A DNA stretch of 64,000 nucleotides from Metallosphaera cuprina Ar-4 (GTDB taxonomy: Archaea > Thermoproteota > Thermoprotei_A > Sulfolobales > Sulfolobaceae): contig NC_015435.1 in NCBI RefSeq assembly GCF_000204925.1, positions 1,776,349 to 1,840,348 of the forward strand, in the 5' to 3' direction. The number at the start of each line of letters is the position of its first letter. Within the stretch, counting starts at the first letter, position 1. A model generated the notes under the pieces. That model searched no databases. It was not told where the DNA came from and worked only from the letters and a program-made list of their open reading frames with translations. Position numbers and translations under genes: made by a program. This document shows, piece by piece, positions 60,063 through 64,000 of this stretch.

Positions 60063-60627
60063 GGCTTCCAGATTGTTAATAGATACAAAAGATTTAAGGA
60101 AAATGAGGGAATCTGCTGGTTTGACTCAATCAGAACTAGCAAAGCGTGTAGGTGTATCACAGTCATATATAGCTAAGATCGAAAAAGGAAGTGTGGACCC
60201 TAGATTATCTATAGTAAGAAGAATAATGGATGAACTAAGTCCTCTTATAGAAATCCCCGAGATAGCCCTTAGCCTAATGCATTCGCCTGTTATTTCAGTT
60301 AAAACTGATGCTAGACTAAAAGATATAGCAGACATAATGGAGGTAAATAACATCTCGCAAGTACCTGTGATTACTTCTGAGGGGAAGCTAATTGGAATGA
60401 TCTATGATTTTATTCTATTGAGAAAATTAAGCCTCCCTTCATCGAGGCATTTCAAGGCAATAGACTTGATGGGACCTCTTCCGCCTCTAGTAGACCCCAA
60501 AACTTCTGTCACACAAATCATGAAACTTCTTACTAAACACTCAGTAACTATAGTGGTAGAGAAAGACCTAATTCCTTTGGGAATCATAACCAGAAGCGAT
60601 TTAATCAAGTATTTGTCAAGAAAATAA
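60049..60627 (+). CDS. HTH-CBS transcriptional regulator
   Basis: A 192-aa protein with an XRE-type helix-turn-helix (GLTQSELAKRVGVSQSYIAK, about 24-45) and two CBS domains (MHSPVISVKTDARLKDIADI; MGPLPPLVDPKTSVTQIMKL). CBS pairs usually sense adenosyl ligands. The TTG at 60049 lies inside secG; TTG 60073 is another possible start. Target unknown; coupling to Sec61 beta and lipid synthesis hints at membrane regulation. Confidence 0.82.
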   Translation: MSHRRASRLLIDTKDLRKMRESAGLTQSELAKRVGVSQSYIAKIEKGSVDPRLSIVRRIMDELSPLIEIPEIALSLMHSPVISVKTDARLKDIADIMEVNNISQVPVITSEGKLIGMIYDFILLRKLSLPSSRHFKAIDLMGPLPPLVDPKTSVTQIMKLLTKHSVTIVVEKDLIPLGIITRSDLIKYLSRK

Positions 60628-60630
60628 GTA

Positions 60631-60931
60631 GGAGCCAGGCAGGGGGTTACGGGAAACTGAGGAAACTCCAGCCTCTCGCCCTGAGGGAGTCCCTTGAGGG
60701 ACGAGGTCAGCCACTTCGACAACCGCACAGAAACGAGACCCACTAAGAACTAAATGAAGATGAACGCGATCTGTGTCCGGCGACGGATCCAGTAGCGGGA
60801 GAGGTTCTTAGTGGGTTGAAACGGCAGATCTCCCTCTGAGCAAGTAGGGGAAGATCCGGGGCGATATGATTCCCCTGATACGCAAAGTCAAATCCCCCTA
60901 AGTACAGAAGCTGGGTTATTGCCTTGGCTCC
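60631..60931 (+). ncRNA. rnpB: RNase P RNA
   Basis: Archaeal RNase P RNA of about 300 nt. P1 forms between GGAGCCAGGCA (60631) and TGCCTTGGCTCC at the 3' end. The conserved GAGGAAACTCCAGC (CR I) and ACAGAAGCTGGGTTA (CR V) make P4, ACAGAAACGAGACC is present, and CCCACTAAGAAC (60739-60750) pairs perfectly with GTTCTTAGTGGG (60804-60815). Protein subunits Pop5 and Rpp30 are at 17109-18081. The 3' end overlaps the tsr3 stop on the other strand. Confidence 0.93.
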
Positions 60932-61422
60932 CTTATTTCTTTGAGAAACTGTTCTTCGATTGACAATATCTCTTGGCTAGACTTTCCTTTATACTCTTCT
61001 AATAACCATTTGTTAAGCTCTAAGAAAGTTTTACCCCACTTCATAATAGACGCGAATCTCATTGCGTTATCTATTTCGGAAATAATGTAGAGCGAAGCTA
61101 TGACCGCCTCCAAAGAGGACAGTCTAAAAGGCTTAGAATAATTAACTGGATTTCCTGCTAACAAGAAAGGCAATCTTCTTCCATTCCTCTCATATCTCTG
61201 GAAGAAATTTTCATCCGATCTATTCCAAGAAGAGTCTAGTATAGTTAAACCCCTTTTCATTATAGTGTCTTTATCGTCTATTGAAATGACGCGATTTGAA
61301 AGAGGATTGAGGACTATCCCTATAGGTCTATTAGTCCTTTTTGCTAAACCTAGCCTAACCATCTTCCTACCTGTGCACTTAGCCGGATCATCCTCTCCAA
61401 ATTCTAAGACAAAGATATTCAC
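60916..61422 (-). CDS. tsr3: rRNA aminocarboxypropyltransferase Tsr3
   Basis: Adds the acp group to a hypermodified small-subunit rRNA nucleotide (m1acp3-psi in eukaryotes). FGEDDPAKCTGRKMVRLGLA and the SAM-site region FLLAGNPVNYSKPFRLSSLE are diagnostic. I start at GTG 61422 (VNIFVLEFGEDDP), about 168 aa, with a TATA-like AAATATAAAG about 30 bp upstream; the open frame to 61506 would cover the divergent Lrp gene. Confidence 0.87.
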   Translation of the reverse strand: MNIFVLEFGEDDPAKCTGRKMVRLGLAKRTNRPIGIVLNPLSNRVISIDDKDTIMKRGLTILDSSWNRSDENFFQRYERNGRRLPFLLAGNPVNYSKPFRLSSLEAVIASLYIISEIDNAMRFASIMKWGKTFLELNKWLLEEYKGKSSQEILSIEEQFLKEIREPRQ

Positions 61423-61477
61423 TAAGTATCGTAAAGTTCTTATAACTTTATATTTATTAAATGTAGTGGGATTGAAC

Positions 61478-61726
61478 TTGGTAACTGCGATAGTCCTCAT
61501 AAACACAGATCCAGGGGGAGAGGAAGAGGTTTACAATAAGCTAAGATCTATGAGTGAAGTTAATGAGACTTATATAGTGTATGGAGTTTATGACATAGTA
61601 GCTAAGTTGGAAGCTCCGGATATGGACTCTCTCAGGAATTTCATTAGTAACAATATAAGAAAGCTGCCTAAAGTGAGATCTACCTTAACGATGATAATAA
61701 TGGAAGGTAAAGCCCAGAAGAAGTGA
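61478..61726 (+). CDS. Stand-alone Lrp/AsnC ligand-binding (RAM) protein
   Basis: Effector domain of the Lrp family without a DNA-binding part. About 82 aa: VTAIVLINTDPGGEEEVYNK, GVYDIVAKLEAPDMDSLRNF, then VRSTLTMIIMEG. TTG 61478, preceded by GTGGGATTG, fits the family; GTG 61466 is possible. It overlaps the start region of tiaS. Stand-alone RAM domains can bind amino acids and modulate partner regulators. Confidence 0.82.
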   Translation: MVTAIVLINTDPGGEEEVYNKLRSMSEVNETYIVYGVYDIVAKLEAPDMDSLRNFISNNIRKLPKVRSTLTMIIMEGKAQKK

Positions 61727-61728
61727 CT

Positions 61729-62991
61729 ATGGATAGAATGAGATACATAATCGGGGTAGACGACCACGACTCTCCTGTAGGAGGCTGCACTACTCATTTT
61801 TCATGGCTCTTATTTAGAGAATTTGAGAAAATTCAGGTCAAACTCGAAGGATATCCTAGACTTACTAGGCTTAACCCTAATATTCCGTGGAAGACTAGGG
61901 GTAACGCTTCGATCTCTTTTGTGGTTGAGACTGAAAGGGATATGGATGAGTTGCTGGATATAGTATGGAACTTGTCCCTAGATTATATAGAAAATATATC
62001 TAAGGGATACAATTACAAGAGATCTCCCGGAGTTGCAATTATGAATTTTAGACACGATCCCTTACTAGAACACATATATTGGAAGGCAGTAACAGATGTA
62101 GTTACGAGAGAGTACGCAGTTAAAATATCTGAAAAATTAGGAATAAAAACGAAAGGAGGTAGAGGAATTATAGGCGCCATCGCATCAATGGGGTTTAAAA
62201 CTGGCATAACCTACGAGTTACTAACTTATAGACGTAGAGAGAATTGGAATTCACCAAGAAGGGTTGATTTTAATACAGTTATGAACTATGATCTAGCCTT
62301 CTTCCCTTACGTTTACGCAAATGTGGATTACGTTTCAAAGGAACAGTTAATCGTATCACATGGAAACGATCCTGTCTTATACGGCTTAAGAGGACTCAAA
62401 CCCAGTGTTTTACTTGAAGGTCTTAAGCTAATACGGTCTGAAGACGTAGAGGGCTATCAACTCTTCGAGACCAACCAAGGTTCGGATCATCACTTTAAAA
62501 CATCTTCATTGAAACCGTACAGCAGCTTTGTAGGTGATGTGACCATAAAGAAAGTAAACGTTATGAGAGGAGGGGATTGCATGTTATTTGGATATAAATT
62601 TCCAGTTATAGTGTATAAAGAAACCGGGGAGTTAAATCAGGCTGTAAGGTATCTTTTGCCTGGAGACGCGATTAAAGTATATGGAGCTGCGAAGCCCTCG
62701 GCAGAGTATGGTTTAGTTATAGAAGCTGAAAGGATAGATATAACTGAACTTAAGCCAGATCAAATGTACATAAACCCAAGATGTCCTCTTTGTGGTGGTT
62801 CATCTGAATCCCTAGGTAGAAACAAGGGATTTAGGTGTAGAAAATGTAGAAATAAGTTCAAAGGAAATAAGATAATACAAGAAAGACCTCGATCCGTAAC
62901 TATAGGCGTATATCAGACAAGAAAATACAGGCATTTAACTAAGCCTATCTTCCTAGAGACAATCTATGATAGTAAAGAAGATCTTAAATAA
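61729..62991 (+). CDS. tiaS: tRNA-Ile2 agmatinylcytidine synthetase TiaS
   Basis: Modifies C34 of the CAT-anticodon tRNA-Ile with agmatine so that it reads AUA. The 420-aa protein has the N-terminal IGVDDHDSPVGGCTTHFSWL, the DUF1743-like kinase domain and a C-terminal zinc ribbon (CPLCGGSSESLGRNKGFRCR). ATG 61729 preferred; GTG 61723 overlaps the RAM gene. A CAT tRNA candidate substrate is encoded at 35071. Confidence 0.93.
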   Translation: MDRMRYIIGVDDHDSPVGGCTTHFSWLLFREFEKIQVKLEGYPRLTRLNPNIPWKTRGNASISFVVETERDMDELLDIVWNLSLDYIENISKGYNYKRSPGVAIMNFRHDPLLEHIYWKAVTDVVTREYAVKISEKLGIKTKGGRGIIGAIASMGFKTGITYELLTYRRRENWNSPRRVDFNTVMNYDLAFFPYVYANVDYVSKEQLIVSHGNDPVLYGLRGLKPSVLLEGLKLIRSEDVEGYQLFETNQGSDHHFKTSSLKPYSSFVGDVTIKKVNVMRGGDCMLFGYKFPVIVYKETGELNQAVRYLLPGDAIKVYGAAKPSAEYGLVIEAERIDITELKPDQMYINPRCPLCGGSSESLGRNKGFRCRKCRNKFKGNKIIQERPRSVTIGVYQTRKYRHLTKPIFLETIYDSKEDLK

Positions 62992-63703
<712 letters not shown>

Positions 63704-63875
63704 ATATTTAGATCTGTAGATTCTGTTTATAAATCTACCATTTTATTCCCTAAACCGTGGAGAGGCCTACCCCTATACTTCTCCTGGAAACAGATTCACT
63801 TTAACTTAACTACAATCTATTATTATCTTTATACAAACCGTTCTTTTTTAAAAGGAAAAATCATAAACTTAGACC

Positions 63876-63940
63876 ATTCTCCAGTGGAAACAGAGGGGTG
63901 GCTCACTTTATCTTAGATTCTCCAGTGGAAACAGAGGGGT
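63876..63940. repeat. Two identical 24-nt direct repeats
   Basis: ATTCTCCAGTGGAAACAGAG plus GGGT occurs at 63876-63899 and again at 63917-63940, separated by 17 nt. A shorter, altered relative (TTCTCCTGGAAACAGA) lies near 63778-63794, followed by similar TTCACTTTA versus CTCACTTTA. The 41-nt period and short spacer do not fit a CRISPR. The array may continue beyond the region seen. Confidence 0.8.
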
Positions 63941-64000
63941 TATTTACTCCCCGATTAAATATCTCAACCCTTAAAACGTGAAATGAAGAATGATATTTGT

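Noticed and set aside
63876..63940. CRISPR array start
   Set aside because: Only two full repeats with a 17-nt spacer, far below the usual 35-45 nt; no cas gene in the window and no leader seen.

Overview
The window is chromosomal DNA of a thermoacidophilic crenarchaeon of the order Sulfolobales. The evidence is the AT-rich composition, many GTG/TTG starts, short tRNA introns next to the anticodon, SD-like GGTG/GAGG motifs, leaderless promoters, and characteristic gene sets: TFB3, Rpo8/RpoG, a crenarchaeal XPF nuclease, FBP aldolase/phosphatase, thermosome, PAN plus a divergent proteasome beta subunit, and a detached PUA protein of the archaeosine pathway. I cannot fix the genus. Almost everything is core information-processing and central metabolism, packed into overlapping operons.

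Layout. 1-5125 (minus): start of the ribosomal L3-L4 operon, a SPOUT methyltransferase and ileS. 5144-8808: leuB, a DUF447 flavoprotein-like gene, a divergent M28-like peptidase and a HAD hydrolase. 8815-13284 (minus): aEF-2, XPF, prefoldin beta, Pcc1, a Brix protein and L37Ae, running into the exosome/proteasome superoperon 13274-19149 (Rrp42, Rrp41, Rrp4, SBDS, PsmA, Pop5, Rpp30, an RNA-binding protein, L15e). A C/D box sRNA lies between psmA and pop5. 19222-25545: a YchF-type GTPase, sugar nucleotidyltransferase, S3Ae, TrmJ, an Mtq2-like methyltransferase, RsmA, a DUF655 protein, Rpo4 and L21e. 25628-27617: intron-containing tRNAs Leu, Tyr, Ser and Leu around the LSm-L37e-spermidine synthase operon. 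27618-30960: the only clearly accessory stretch, an ArsB-type permease with a small coupled ORF in otherwise gene-poor, apparently decayed DNA, bounded by tRNA-Leu and tRNA-Val.

31123-42811: aCPSF1, G1P dehydrogenase, FKBP isomerase, tRNA(CAT), AHCY, a tiny acidic-repeat ORF, ABCE1, FBP aldolase/phosphatase, S17e, a ubiquitin-like protein, Cgi121 and a HerA-like ATPase. 42848-50378: thermosome, TFB3, a small unknown, HisRS, proteasome beta, Rpo8, SmAP and ArcTGT. 50343-56775: a PAC2-like protein, PUA protein and PAN (minus), then MBF1, HflX, Trm56, TFE, a C5-cytosine methyltransferase and DUF2122 (plus). 56922-63703: tRNAs Val, Arg and Ala, RpiA, SWIM protein, a small membrane protein, Elf1, GGGP synthase, Sec61 beta, an HTH-CBS regulator, RNase P RNA, Tsr3, an Lrp-type RAM protein and TiaS.

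The genes form connected groups: RNA processing (exosome, RNase P proteins and RNA, XPF, aCPSF1), ribosome biogenesis and recycling (SBDS, Tsr3, RsmA, ABCE1), tRNA modification (TrmJ, Trm56, TiaS, ArcTGT, KEOPS subunits), transcription (Rpo4, Rpo8, TFE, TFB3, Elf1, MBF1), proteolysis (PsmA, PsmB, PAN) and archaeal lipid synthesis (G1PDH, GGGPS).

No large undescribed system stands out. The best candidates for new biology are small: the acidic repeat peptide ahead of abce1, the sRNA whose box C contains the pop5 stop codon, a trm56 gene with no canonical start, a membrane-helix-like segment on Pop5, the small ORF coupled to arsB, and 24-nt direct repeats at the right edge.
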